Assembly (NCBI RefSeq): GCF_963678635.1
Contig: NC_087065.1
Coordinates: forward strand, 31,748,252 to 31,812,251
Length of the DNA: 64,000 bases
Direction of reading: 5' to 3'
From: Symsagittifera roscoffensis
Taxonomy: Eukaryota; Xenacoelomorpha; Acoela; Convolutidae
Shown: piece by piece, positions 35,475 to 47,224 of the stretch
Position numbering within the stretch: the first letter of the stretch is position 1
How the letters are laid out: every line of letters starts with the position of its first letter
Translations under genes and position numbers: made by a program
Notes under the pieces: generated by a model
The model's input: the letters and a program-made list of their open reading frames with translations, nothing else
Database searches by the model: none
Told to the model about the DNA's origin: nothing

Positions 35475-37827
35475 CAAAAAAGTGTTGCTTTTTGTGCGTT
35501 CTGATGAAAGGATCTAAAAAAACATTTAGATCTATAAACTCATTTAGATATATTTAGCAGTCAAGGTAAAAAAAAAACAAGTCGAACAAGGGTTTTTGTC
35601 GAGAAATGAAAACAAAAAAATTAAAAATTCAAAAATTTTTTTCTTTTTTTGTAGAAGTTGTTTTTTTGAAGTTTATTTCTTCCTAAAATGGCTGTTGTTT
35701 TTTTTTGGGCGAATGGGGGGTTTTGAACAAACTTTGAAGGTCCCATTTGACTGACATCGCCTCTTTTCCACTCCTCCTCCCCCACCTTGTTCCAGTTTTA
35801 TAGCCGTTTTACGCGTTATTTTGGCTAAATGCGTGATAATACGTTGTTAAGTATGAAAACCAAATCTGTTCACAAATTTTGGCTTGCAAAGTTTCATTGC
35901 CTTTCGACCACATTGCAATTTTTTTAGAAACTTGTAATTCAAATGTGAAGGGGGAGTGGAAAAGAGCCCTAACGTCTTAAGTAGACACACCTTGGGTAGA
36001 TAGACTACTATTCTGGGCCATTGGTCCTTTAGGCTTGACTGCCCCCCCCCCTCAGATCGCTTTAGAACTAACCTCTTGAAGCAGTAGATAACCGAGGCAG
36101 TGCAAAAAAGGGGGGAGAAACATTGAAAGAGAGACCCCTGAGAGGAGGAAGTTGTATATCCAGTCGAACTCCAGGATGTAGAGAATCGAAGCACCAAATC
36201 GATCTTCGATCAAGCCTCGATTACCTTCCAGAATTTCTGAAAACAAAAAAAGAATGTGGTCTGAAACCAAAATAAAGTGTTAAATAATGATCAAAAGTTT
36301 TAAATAATCGAAGGTTTGAAAAATTTTGATTAGAAAAATGCGTTTTTTGGCTTACCTCACATGTAGGATTAATTGGCACGTTCAAGTCGCTTTTAGAAAA
36401 CATCGCGGTTGGTCGGCCAATAATTGATATCATCAAAAAATAGTACCAATGGAGTTGGTAAGATCGAATCCCTGGCTCTTTTCCTTTACCCCAGCACATA
36501 TAAGCATCAATTTCATGGTGTAACAAGAGGTTTTACGAGGTTAAATATGAAGAAAAATTAGTTTGTCGTAGCATTATTGGTCCGATTTTGGAACAATAGG
36601 ATTACGTGAACAGAAAAAATGCTAGTGAAAACTCTCAAGTACGGGGAAAATGAAAAGAGCCGAATCCCTGAGGGGGGGGGGGCGTCCGTTTCTACCACGC
36701 CCCCTAAATCCAACCGTGAATCATAAATTGGGAGGGGGGTTGTTTCCGACCACTTATTTCTCCTATATCAGCGCCTAAACCCGCTCAATATGCAAAATCA
36801 GAGTGAAATCTGTTTAACAAATTTTTCACTAAATTTTTCACAGATATCTGATCAACTAAATTTTATTAACAAATTATAATTTCCTCCAAAATTAGTTCTT
36901 ATTTAGTCTGTATTGTTGAATTATGTGTGATAAAGAAGATAAAAGCTTTGGATCAGGTATGAATATGGAGATTAGCCAGATATTTTCCCTCCTTATGAAA
37001 ATTGTTTTTGGTTTTTGGGTTTTTTATTTAAACAAATTTAAACAAAAATTATTTGTTTATTTGTGTGCTCAATCATTGGTCTTACGCGGGCCAGAGCTGG
37101 TGCGCATATCACTATAATATTTACCTGGCTGTCTGGTCAATCTGAAACAGTTCTAGCTAAACTGTTCGATTAATACTTTGATGCTAAAAATGCAACGCGA
37201 AGGATTTACACGAAGCTAATTACCCCGCTCTACAAAATCGTTGCAAATTGAATTGAGGCAAGGTAATTAGTCCGATTAGTTTCATATACGACTCAATTTT
37301 CAACACTTATTTTTCCGACTTTCGAAGAAAAAGGCAAATTATCGGTATTTGGGGTGTTTTTTTCTCCAATCAAACTTTGACTTTTTAACTGGACTTTTTT
37401 TGATGGACTTTTTTGAAATCATTTGAAAGTTATTGTTCTTCAGAGCTTAAATTTTAAAAAATATATATATATTTAAACTGTGATCATTGTTTGGCTCTTT
37501 TTCCTCCCTACACCACCTCACAAGCATAATTTTTGTAAGTAGAGATTTTAGAGGATTACGTATGAAAACGATCCCCCCCATTTTTTCCCACTACGCTTTT
37601 AGCCATAATTAAACGTATAGTTACCAAAAAAATTGGAAAATGAGCGATTTATTTTGTGCTAGTAAAGCGTAAGAAGAAATTTAGTCTGTGACTAAAATTG
37701 TTCTAAATTAAACTGAGACATTGTATTTGGGCTATTCAATACTTTGCTATATGCGAAATATATCCAGTTTGTACTTTACGTAGCGTAAGGGGTGATGATT
37801 TTCAAAACATGTCAAAATTTTTTAAAA
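35118..37827. other. Non-coding stretch with microsatellites
   Basis: (AT)26 at 35409-35460 followed by T14 at 35461-35474. G- and C-runs near 36042 and 36668. Minus-strand ORFs at 35847-36526 have no motif and span homopolymers, so they are not supported. Nothing else recognised. Confidence 0.55.
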
Positions 37828-37975
37828 CAGTTCATTTTTTCCATGGTCCTGAAAAGGCGGTCTGAACAATCAAGGCTTCGCCCTGGTACGACCAGTTTAA
37901 ACAGTTCACTTTTCCATGGTCCTTAAAAGGCGGTCTGAACATTCAGGGCTTCGCCCTAGTACGACCAGTTTTATT
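37828..37975. repeat. 74-bp tandem repeat pair
   Basis: Two copies of a unit holding CAGTTCA, CCATGGTCCT, AAAAGGCGGTCTGAACA and GGCTTCGCCCT then GTACGACCAGTTT. AGGGCTTCGCCCT can form a small stem-loop. A weaker third copy lies near 38040-38090. Confidence 0.7.
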
Positions 37976-38319
37976 GTTTTTATGAGCTGAAAATTCATGG
38001 TTTGTCAGTATTTCATTCAACAACAACTTCTCGAAACCATATAAAGGGTCGTCGAAAGATTCAGGGCTTTGTCTTGGTTACGAGCAGTCCGGTTTGTATC
38101 TACAATTGACAAAAAAAAAGAAAAATATCTTAAAAGCTTTGAAGGGCTGTTAGTTGCATAATGCAAAATAAAAAGTCCTAGTTACCATTTTGGTATCATT
38201 TGCTGATGTTTATTGCTGCAGTTTAAATCGAGTTGAGCGACCTGCTACGGGATTCCTCCTAAAGAGCTGTTGTTTTATTCAAATTTTGATATTCTCAAAA
38301 GCTGTACCCGCACCGAGCG

Positions 38320-38620
38320 CCCATGGATTCTAATCGATTATAATGGATTCCCGAGACAAAAACAATTGATTATAATCCATTACGGATGTAAAATTCAGAC
38401 CACGAAATCGATTATATAGCCATTATAATCGATTATTTTTGAATAAACATAATCCATTATAATCCATTATAACCGATTATAATCCATTTTTTTTGTCACT
38501 GAAATTGATTATTTTTGCCAAAATAATCCATTATAATTGATTATTTTGAAATGAAAATCCATTATAATCCATTATAATTGATTATAATCCATTTCATTTT
38601 TAGAACTAAATTCGATTATT
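38320..38620. repeat. AATCGATTATAATCCATT minisatellite
   Basis: Many overlapping copies of ATTATAATCGATTAT and ATAATCCATT. The same motif recurs at 57765-57930 on the far side of the 18.5-kb element. Confidence 0.75.
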
Positions 38621-38689
38621 TTTGCAAAATTTTGCGAGAAGTTTGAGATTTATGCCCTGTCTTTTACTAAATGCCATGTCTCAACTTCG

Positions 38690-38883
38690 TCGTTCGCCCC
38701 CTCAAGCTTTTTACCCCCCCCCCCCTTCCCAACTAAAGGGGCAGGGTAAACTGGGGGAGGATTGTAAACTGGGAGGTATAAACTGGGGGGATGGGAAAGT
38801 AAATTGGGAGAGGGTTATATAAATCTTGGGGGGGGGGAGTAAATAAACCGAACGGGGTGGGGGTAAATAAACCGGGGGAGGGG
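38690..38883. repeat. G-rich repeat at the insertion site, left side
   Basis: CCCCCTCAAGCTTT, a C-tract, AACTAAAGGGGCAGGGT, then GGGGG/TAAA repeats. A sister copy is at 57425-57600. Confidence 0.7.
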
Positions 38884-39293
38884 TGAGTTATGACCGAAGT
38901 GGTTAACTCAGAGAGTAATTTCGGATAGGGTACACCGTCTGCTCGTCACGCTATCTTATTTTCGGCCGGATAGATTCGTGCAACTTCTTAGTCTAATACC
39001 GATCCTAATCTTACTCTTATATCTACTAGTCTCAGGGTGTTTAACTAGTCTCTGCTAGGCTCAATAGATCTAGGCTATACTGGTTTGTTGCGGCTGCTGA
39101 AGTTCTCTTGGAGAGACAACTAATTTCTAAGTTAAATTCAAATCTCTCTGGTGCTGAAATTACAAGTAATTTCAGCACTTACAAATAAGTGGGTTGTTAG
39201 TTAGATGGATCATGATTGGTTAATATTAAATATTTTACAGTGTTAAAATATCTAATTTATCTAATAATAAAATGTAGTTTAGATCAGGTTCCA
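38884..39293 (-). repeat. 3' LTR of the 18.5-kb element
   Basis: 410 bp, from TGGAACCTGATC to CATAACTCA on the minus strand. Palindrome at 39151-39178. Confidence 0.93.
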
Positions 39294-39310
39294 ACCATCC
39301 GGGGTTTACA
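39294..39310 (-). promoter_or_regulatory. Polypurine-tract-like plus-strand primer site
   Basis: ACCCCGGATGG sits directly before the 3' LTR here and, as ACCCCGGATGGG or ACACCGGATGGG, before the subfamily B LTRs at 32420 and 34284. It is not a pure purine run, so the role rests on position and conservation. Confidence 0.45.
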
Positions 39311-39513
39311 GAGTTTTTTAGAGCTATCTTTCTTGTCTGCAATTTGAGGGATGGATGATGAACGTTGGTATTTGGCGAACATCATTTTCTTATCCGGTTC
39401 CTCTTGAAGAAGAACGTTCCAGGACGCTGGAATTAGGGACAGGAAATTATTACTTCGTCATTCGACAACGACTGTGATCCCCAATGAAATCAATCCGATT
39501 TCAAAATGGTTTG

Positions 39514-39648
39514 CTATGTCAGGTTTTTCTGTATTAGTAGAGAACTGTTTTGTGTGCAGCCTCGTCTGGGAATGGCGTGAAGATCGTGTGTGGAAGGAAT
39601 GCCTTGTAACTCGGATCTGTACGTATACTTGAACATCGAGGTGGTCAT
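39514..39648 (-). CDS. Small 3' ORF (MFKYTYRS) near the 3' LTR
   Basis: 44 residues, MTTSMFKYTYRSELQG to a stop at 39514-39516. Its start and HAIPRR match the subfamily B frame at 32130-32210. It could be the last exon of a spliced accessory mRNA beginning in ORF-Y, which ends at a splice-donor-like site. Coding status is uncertain; the duplicated B copy has an early stop. Confidence 0.3.
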   Translation of the reverse strand: MTTSMFKYTYRSELQGIPSTHDLHAIPRRGCTQNSSLLIQKNLT

Positions 39649-40617
39649 TGTTCTAGTTCAATGAAGTCCTTTTCTGCGAAGTCAAGTCGTACTCTAAATC
39701 CTTTGAGTCGTGATTGCGACGGCATGTCGGTTGTGTTTAGACATTCTTTTGTTCGAGTGTGATGGGATCATCTAGTCTTTGGTGTTCATCGTTGTTGCTG
39801 TGTATGATCTATATACTGCAAAATATGAATTACATTTTATAAAATTATGGTAATTCGGTTTTTTAATCATGAATTTAGTTAGTCGTTTTCACAAAAACGT
39901 TTTGTTTTAGTTCGGTTATTTTGAAGAGTTACTCACCCTTGAGTACCTCTTATTAAAAATAGAAGTGTGGTCACAAAGCGTGGATGTAGCGCGGTGGGTT
40001 AGGCCGGCTATAGAGCATGCTCAGGTCCTTCTCTCTGGTGGGTTAGGCCAGGAGTGGGAGTATGATTTCATGCTATTTCTTTGAGAGGTCCTGTTATATG
40101 ATAACGTTTTATGTTGGGTTTATGTTGGTCTTTCTTATGTTACTTTGGTTGTGTTTTTTTTTCAAAAATCAAAATGTTTTTGGTTTGAGTTTGTCTTGCG
40201 ACTTTTTTGTGTTTTATTATTTATTTCTTAGACTTTATAATAGTCTTCAAAAGAATGAATCATCCAGTTTTAAACTGGGTTAATCCGGTTTGGGTACCGT
40301 TGGTTTTCTTTTCTTAGTCATGCTGTTATTTTTTGGGGAATTTTTAAATTATAAATTTTCATCGTAACTAAGTTTACTGCTTCATGGGGAAATAATTTAT
40401 AAATAAAATTACTACATTTGGTATGAATTTTACTACATTATTTAGTGCAAGAAATTAATAAGATTTAAGATAATTTAACAAGTATGTATTTTTATTTTTC
40501 TTTTCTGTATTGTAGATAATCGTGGTGTGAAGACTAAAAATATAAATCAAACATTGATAGAAAATGGTTAGTATAAAATTAAATTTATTAGTTAAAAGTA
40601 TTTCAAATTATACTTAC
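39649..40617 (-). other. 3' region between ORF-Y and the small ORF
   Basis: No sense-strand ORF. Conserved with 30853-32100 in subfamily B. Begins with GTAAGT (minus strand, at 40617), so it may be an intron or long 3' untranslated region. Confidence 0.45.
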
Positions 40618-40766
40618 CTTAATCTTCTGGGAAAAGCCGTGGGGGAAGATGTCGTGAATCTTGTCTGATGTTGTTAGTAATTTGGCTAGCGTGCGTATGA
40701 TGTTTTTAGTTTGTAGCAGTGGCCAAAGCAATTGAAGTGCTTTGATGGTGTTTGGTTCTTCGGTGC

Positions 40767-41534
40767 CTACTGCAAACTCGTATGGTGTGTTTTCGATGAG
40801 GTTATATATATTTTATGATTATATTTAGTATTAAGAATGAATTCTAATATGGGTATTTCAATAGGCTGGATAATTTCATGCGGGATAAGGAAGGGTCTGG
40901 ATTCTTCGGCATTGAAGGTCTTTGTGATGGGACAGAATATATACATTTGGGTAACTGGGTCATATTTGCGGAGGATGCCGTGGAGGTTAGCATCTTTAAT
41001 GCAATATGTAAAATTAAGGAAGAATGGTGACGTGTACTTTGAGTTAAGAAACTGAAAACGATGGTGAGGTTGTCTTGATGGGGTGTGTAAATCAAAATGA
41101 TTTTGTATATCACGATAGTATGTATATGTGTGCGTTTGTTTAGTGCGTAATATAATATCGTGGGAACAGTGCAAATCGCGTTCCTGTGGTAAAAGAAAGT
41201 GAAAAGTTAGTGAAAATAACTGAAATTTATCATAGAAGCTCTCGTATGCTTGAATATCAAGGAGTGATTCTGAAATAATGTGATCATGCTTTCTATCAAA
41301 AATATTAAGTGTGAATACGTATGATGTTTTGTTGAAAATTTTTTCTGTTAGTTGCGGGTTTGTGAAGCAGTCTTCATCTAAAAAATGATCTTGATTAGGG
41401 CGGATGATATTCTGATCATAGTATTCTATTGCAAATTCGTTAGGTCGGGGTGCGGTGAATGTTTTTAAAAATTTTTTATATTCAACGTAAGTAAATTGTC
41501 GAGGTGTTAGTGTTGTGGTGAGTAAATATAACAT
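40767..41534 (-). CDS. Accessory gene ORF-Y, 3' of env
   Basis: 255-codon ORF starting MLYLLTTTLTPRQFTYVEY. I do not recognise the family. It contains hydrophobic segments (FLLPQE, SPFFLNFTYCIKD), many aromatic and His residues, and Cys in LHCSHD, YCIKD and FCPITK, with no clear membrane helix or zinc signature. The listed end is probably a frameshift in an AT run near 40800. In the next frame the protein continues as IYNLIENTPYEF, ALQLLWPLLQTKNIIR and IHDIFP to about 40618, where AAG is followed by GTAAGT, a splice donor. The extension is matched in subfamily B (30660-30852). Placed like accessory genes of complex retroviruses; function unknown. Confidence 0.6.
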   Translation of the reverse strand: MLYLLTTTLTPRQFTYVEYKKFLKTFTAPRPNEFAIEYYDQNIIRPNQDHFLDEDCFTNPQLTEKIFNKTSYVFTLNIFDRKHDHIISESLLDIQAYESFYDKFQLFSLTFHFLLPQERDLHCSHDIILRTKQTHTYTYYRDIQNHFDLHTPSRQPHHRFQFLNSKYTSPFFLNFTYCIKDANLHGILRKYDPVTQMYIFCPITKTFNAEESRPFLIPHEIIQPIEIPILEFILNTKYNHKIYITSSKTHHTSLQ

Positions 41535-41708
41535 GTTTTTGTTCTTTTCGATACTGGCATGAGTATTAGCTAGTGGTAGGCAAAGGGGGTTAGTAAAATT
41601 TTAATAAGCTGTCCAATGAAGTGTTGGCATTTAAACGTGTTCATCGACAAAATTGCGTGTGTTGTTAGTATTGTTAGGTGTATTTAATGTGCATTGCGGA
41701 AATGAGGG

Positions 41709-42370
41709 TTAGGTGATTTCAAGAAAATTTTTCGTGTTGGTGTGTTTCGGGTGATTAATATATTCGCGGGCTGTTCCGAGTTTGGTTGGGAATGGGTGAT
41801 TTGGTAACTTTTGTTTAAAAGTGCGATAAGCTCGGTGAGTGCTGGTAGATGTTTCCGTGGATGTGGATGATTGTGCTAAAGATGGAGCGTAAGCTGAGGA
41901 AGGTGTGGGGGTAGTTGAATTTGAGGATGTTATTGTGGATGATAGTTGATGTATTGTGAGGGTGTTGGGGTGTATTAATTGTTGTTGTAAAGTAATGAAA
42001 TTATCAAGCTCCTGGGAAATTTGGAGGGTGTCTGGGGAATTATTATATGATCTGTCGGAATGAATTGGAGAATAGGTTGGGGTCACTTGGTAAGCTTAAG
42101 AAGGAGTGGAAACGGATGGGAGTGGATGATTTGATGGGATTGGTTGAAAAGGGGGTTTTGAAAAAAACTGAGGAGTTGGTCTGGGTATAGGTAGAGGGAG
42201 ATGGTTCGGAATCTTCAAATTCGTCGGGGGTTTCTACATTAGAGTTATAAAATTGTGAGATAGAATGTAAAACTGAAATATCTGAGTTAGTATCAGAATT
42301 CGTGCTTGATGATATATTAATAATCGGAAAATCGGGTGGTGGGAAAGCAAAAAGTGGGATTATTGGGATT
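41709..42370 (-). pseudogene. Ser/Thr/Pro-rich ORF between env and ORF-Y
   Basis: Two overlapping frames. The upstream one (about 42364-42040) reads FAFPPPDFPIINISSS and VETPDEFEDSEPSPST; the downstream one (42086-41709, 125 codons) is MTPTYSPIHSDRS and STSTETSTSTHRAYR. A one-base shift near 42085 probably split one low-complexity protein. Acidic and Ser/Pro-rich composition suggests a disordered regulatory or structural protein. It could also be the distal part of the env tail. Unassigned. Confidence 0.4.
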
Positions 42371-42403
42371 TGAGTTTAGAGGTTGGCTGGATGGGAATTT
42401 GAG

Positions 42404-45048
42404 CTATGGAGAGATCCAAGTTGTCGGCTCATCGTGGGCTAAAAAATGATTATTTTGAGACTGAACAGTGGTGGTGTGGTATTGTTCTATAATTTGTTCG
42501 TATGTATTATCATTTTGTGAATGATGTGTCATTATATGTTGGATGGGATTTTGTGTTGCATTTGGTCTAGAATTTGGTTTATTTGTGATTGCTAGGTTTC
42601 GGAAATTACGGAAAACTAATGATAATGGATGGTTTTGTGGTAAGGGTGGCAACTGTGGTGCGGTAGGTGTTATTTCTATATTATTGTGTTCTTCGTCGTA
42701 TGTGTTTTGTCTTGTGGAAATTTTTGTGTTATATTCTTTTATTTGTGCATCTAGAAGTATTTTGTTTATTCATGATGAAAAAATTCCAAAAAATCCTGCA
42801 AATAGTATACGTGCTACACTTGCTTGTCGGTTTCCTTGTCTGTGTATAGCGGATGTGTTATAGATTCCTTTTAACAGTGAGAAAAGAAATCCTATAAAAT
42901 TAAACATGGCGTACAAGATAGTTAATTTATCTAATATGTAATAGGGCCATCCTAGAAAAGCTAGAATTTCGTTCTTTAAGGTGACAAAACTGAAAATATT
43001 TCAAAGTGAAATATCTTGTGGTCTGTATTTTTCACCGTTTAAATATACGTAGTCTTTAATAACTTTAAAATATCCAGTATAATCTTGCGTATAAATGTCT
43101 GCGAATCCTGCGGTTTCGGCAAGTTTTCTTAAATTCTGGTCAATTGATTGTCTTTGTATTGTGTCCATTTGTGTTAATAATTCCTGAAGTTGTTTTGTTC
43201 TAATGTGATGTTGGATATCTGATTTAGTATATATTCCAATTGATTGTAAATCAATATTTGGATTACGAGCAATAGCTCTGATGCTTTCGGGTGAAAATTT
43301 TTTGAGTGATTGCATCAATGTAGGGTACGGTGTAAGTAGGTAGTATTTATCTTCATCAGGGCTTAATTGTACTACAATGTGGCTATTTTCTGATCCACAT
43401 GGGACTGCGGTATCCCAAACATATGTTCGTCTTGAAAGTGTGTCGACAAAATGTACTTTATTTTTATAGAATATGGGATTCTTTTATAACAACGTTTGTC
43501 TTCGAAAACATATAATGGTGATACTTTTTAAATGTAAGTATAAAACCATAAAATATTTCCTTCGTAATCTAGATAATTTGATCTGTTTCCTGATAATAAG
43601 TATCCTGTGTAAGGTATTTATAGTACTGCTAGTGCGTGTGATTGTAGGATTTGTGTTCTTTCCAATTCGCATAGTTAATGAAGTGTTTCTAATTCAGAAA
43701 GTGACATTTCTTGAAAAATTCCGCTAATTGTGTAGTTCAACTTCATGTCTAAGTGGATATCATAATGAATATTACCAAATTAGTTGCTATTCATTAGTGA
43801 TAGTTCTTGTAAACGTGTGCTTTTACTGTCATATGGTTTTAGTTTTCCACCAGGTTGACCTGTGCTTTTCAGAAAATTAACTGGGACGTATGACGCTCCT
43901 TCATTTATAGGATGACTTGTGGCATAAGGGTTAAATTTTATTTTACCAGTGGTCATGTCGAAACGTTTTTCGTGTTCGACAAGTATTTCAGAGTAATGTT
44001 TCTTATAAAGTGGATTTCGGTATTTACATGCAAATTCTGTTTCGTGATAGATTTGAAAACGTGTTAATTTATTTTCTATATCATGGATATTTCTAAAATC
44101 ATTACTTTGTTTACGGGATGGATTTACTTGTTCGTATGGAATTGATTCTATAAAACATTTTTCATGGAATTTTATCATTCGAGCGTGTTTTTTTGCTACT
44201 TGAAATGTTGTGCATGTATCTTCGGGAAACCAAACAGTTGTTGATTGGGTCCTTGTCGTAGGGTCACATAACCTTGATCATTTTTGCAAGGTAGTCTACT
44301 TCCTTGATAGATCATTGTGTTATCAGATAAATCTCGTGTGAGTTGTTTTTTTTCGAGTTGTATTTTCCAATCAAAAAACATTATTTCTTGATATCCTTTA
44401 TTTTTTGTGTCTGCTTTGCAGTTTAGAGGGTCATTTATTCCAATGTGCCAATGTGTGGTATCCAGTGTTTATCGTGTATGTCATAAGTTAATCTTCCGTG
44501 TGCGCCGTTATATGGGTATTTTTCGTCTAATTTTATATGTCCTTGAAGTTCAAGTTCTGCTTGATGTACAGAATCGGCAAAGACTTGGAAATTTACTATT
44601 TTTCTGTCTGTGTTTTTTTTTCGTGTGATGTTCAGTCTGAAAAATTTGTTTTTACAATCATCGGGATTTAGGTGTAAAACTCGTTTATAATACTTTGATA
44701 AAAAGATTCGTGATCAAGTCGGTTCTTATTTCCATTGGAAACTTGTGAACAGTGTACTTTCTTTTCGGAAATTGTTGCTGTAATTTTATATCCTGGAACT
44801 GTTGTTGCTCGGGCTTTTGAATACAATTTTGCGATTACATTTGTAGTTTCTATAGCTTGTAGCTCTGTTTCACATTGTGATACTTGATTTATTGCATATT
44901 TGTGAAGTGTTTTTTCTTCGTTTTCTTCATAATCATAGTGTGCTACTAATAAATCCTGGGGTCCTGTGCGAGGAGAAAGATTTGTGTTTTGGTCGGAAAA
45001 TATTAGAAAAAAGATGTGTTGAAATGTTAATATTTTTAGAATATACAT
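42404..45048 (-). pseudogene. Env-like membrane glycoprotein, broken
   Basis: ATG 45048 begins with a signal-peptide-like stretch (ILTFQHIFFLIF). It overlaps the stop of the previous ORF. Surviving pieces are 45048-44668, 44381-44196, 44178-43780 and 43318-43001; the last has helical heptad-like sequence (QELLTQMDTIQRQSIDQNLRKL). A membrane region (LAFLGWPYYILDKL then AMFNFIGFLFSLL) is read at about 42965-42860, followed by one in-frame TGA near 42773 and a tail to 42404. The tail has PTAP (42656-42667) with PPLP and YEQI, motifs known elsewhere for ESCRT and sorting adaptors. Signal, ectodomain, helix and tail order indicates Env; the exact family is not assigned. Several frameshifts. Confidence 0.7.
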
Positions 45049-45966
45049 GTGTATGATAATCCTGAGTATGGGTTATAAAATGTGATGCAACCAATTGTGT
45101 TTTTTGTATATCTATCGTGTTTATATATTACTTCAGTTGTTATAAATGGTGGCGGTAGTGATTGAGCTGTAATATTTGGTGGATTTAATAGGTAGGGATG
45201 TTGAACAATATTGTTAAGTTTGATTGTGATTTCAAACTTTAATTGGAGACTATTTTGTTGAATTATTTGAATATTGTGTTCACGAATATCTTCGTGGATA
45301 TCTTGTCTATATTGTAGTCTATTGAGTGCCCAACTGTGGAGTCGGTTACTATCTTGATGTTGTCCAAATAATGGTGGATGTGCTACGAATGTGTTCCAAT
45401 CTAGTCGTAAAGGGATATTTGTCGATGGTTGTTCTCGATATCTAGCGTCGAGGTTATTTGGAAAATTTAAAGGGAAAAACGTCGGTGAAATTTGACTTAA
45501 TGATGGTGTTGAAGGTAGTGATAACGTTTCTGGTAGTGATGATGGTGTTGTATCCGTAGAAATATCTATTGGTTCATATACTATGTTTGGTTCACCTTGT
45601 GTATATCAGTGTGTTGCCCAATATGGTAGTCGTGCGGTGGGATTGGGGGGGGGGGGGGGGGGGGGGGTAGGGGGCGTTAAAGGGATTTTCACGTATTTTT
45701 TCAGATGTTGGTATTGAACCTAAGTAATCTGAGGGTATACTTGAGGTGCTATGTTGAGAAAGTAGTGTGGGAGTTTCTGGCATTGTACTACTTGAATTTC
45801 CTGAAGTAGTTGGTGTTGGTGACTGGGGTATATCAAAATGAACTCTAGGGGTTTGAAAATTTCTATTTCTTCGTGGATGTATAATCTGTCTAATTATTTC
45901 AACTGTATTTTTATTTTGACTAATGTATCTCATTCTGTTTAAGTCTTTTGGTAATGTGGGGTACAA
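45046..45966 (-). pseudogene. Proline-rich ORF just upstream of env
   Basis: Begins near MYPTLPKDLNRMRYISQ, passes a Ser/Thr/Pro-rich part, and meets a C-run on the coding strand (G-run 45643-45667) that encodes polyproline and is a likely frame-shifting spot. After it an open frame (about 45600-45046) reads VYEPIDIS, LNRLQYRQDIHEDIREH and PPFITTEVIYKHDRY, ending within the env ATG. An earlier part may extend to about 46200. Unknown function; it could be an env leader or separate structural protein. Confidence 0.45.
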
Positions 45967-46201
45967 ATTTTTTGTTGGTTCACTTAAGGGTGCCTGTCGC
46001 TGAACTGGTTCTAATGGTTTAGATAAGCGAGCGTGTCGTTCTTTAAAAAGTTATGGGTTATCTTGAAAAGAAATTCGTGTGGCTGTTTGGGGGTTTTTTG
46101 GTAGTTGTGGGTATTGCTGGGTTTTCTTGGGATGATGTCGGTAAAGACTGATTTTGTGATTGTTAGTTAGCAATTTTTGAAACGTGTCCGAATGATTTTT
46201 T

Positions 46202-46390
46202 CTAGTGGGAAGATTTATGTTTATTGTAGTATTCTTCGATAAAAAGAATTAAAAGGATTGTTGCTAAGGCGAATGTGACTATTGCCTTTTTCACACATTT
46301 GCACATTGTCAGTATTAGGGATGATAAAAATGTGATGAAAATTACAAATAGTATAAAAATATCTGTTCTACTAAAAATTGTTCGTATCAT
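46202..46390 (-). CDS. Two-helix small membrane protein
   Basis: 62 residues. Two predicted membrane helices (FILFVIFITFLSSLIL and IVTFALATILLILFI) are separated by a short basic, Cys-bearing loop (MCKCVKK), with a His/Lys/Ser tail. Located between pol and the pro-rich ORF. Size and layout resemble virus-coded ion-channel proteins, but that is an inference from shape only. It may be the N-terminal membrane part of the next ORF. Confidence 0.4.
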   Translation of the reverse strand: MIRTIFSRTDIFILFVIFITFLSSLILTMCKCVKKAIVTFALATILLILFIEEYYNKHKSSH

Positions 46391-47224
46391 TTAAATAGAC
46401 TTTGAATTATCGTACCTGTGAATATGATCAATGATTTGGGAAACTTGGAGACATATTTCAGATAAGGAATAGAAAATTAAAAAAATTTTGCAAAAAAAAT
46501 ATTAAAATGATTATAAAAACTTCAAAAGTATCGATTAAAAATATGAACAAAAGTTTGAATAGTATAAAAAACTTTTTGAAAAGATTTAAGATTGTATTTT
46601 TTGAGGTATTGACTGATTGAGAGAAGAGCATTTAAGAAATGATTTCTTCGTCAAATATTTTTTGTTGTTTGAGGCGAGATTCAATTGTGGTCGGATTATT
46701 TATTGAATTTTTGACAAGTGGGTTGAGTTTTGCGAAAACTTGTTGGGGGCTAATTTTATGGTGTTCGGGAGGTCTTCTTTGCTTTTTTTTATTTGTCGGG
46801 TGATCTGGAGTATTTTTGAATTATTTGTACTTTAGGCCAAATGATTATGGTCTTTTTTTACTTTAGGTTATTTCGCCATTTTTGGTTGGAGGGTTTTTGA
46901 GGTCTGAATTGGGAAAATATTGTTGATCTTTGCGTTATTAGATAGGGGAGGGTTGTAATATTATGGTGGTTTTTATTTTAGTTGTCAAGTTTTAGCGAGT
47001 GGCTTATTTTTGACATGGAGGTTGTAAAATTATAGTTATAGATATGCCTGGAGTTTGATATCTATCGGCTAATAGGTTTCTGTTGAAGATATAGAAGGTA
47101 ACGGATTTGAGTGAATCCTATTGGCTGAATCTGAACCAGAATTGTTGCGTATTTGTCAGCATGTTTTCTTGAAAAATGAAAGTTCAACATGATCCAGAGG
47201 TGCAAAAATTATTAATTTTTAAAA
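46391..47224 (-). other. Spacer between pol and the env-side genes
   Basis: No supported ORF; low-complexity AT- and G/T-biased sequence. It may hold splice signals for env-side mRNAs, but I could not pick a convincing acceptor. Confidence 0.4.

Noticed and set aside
35847-36526. Three overlapping minus-strand ORFs
   Set aside because: No motif, cross homopolymer runs, no support from a second copy.
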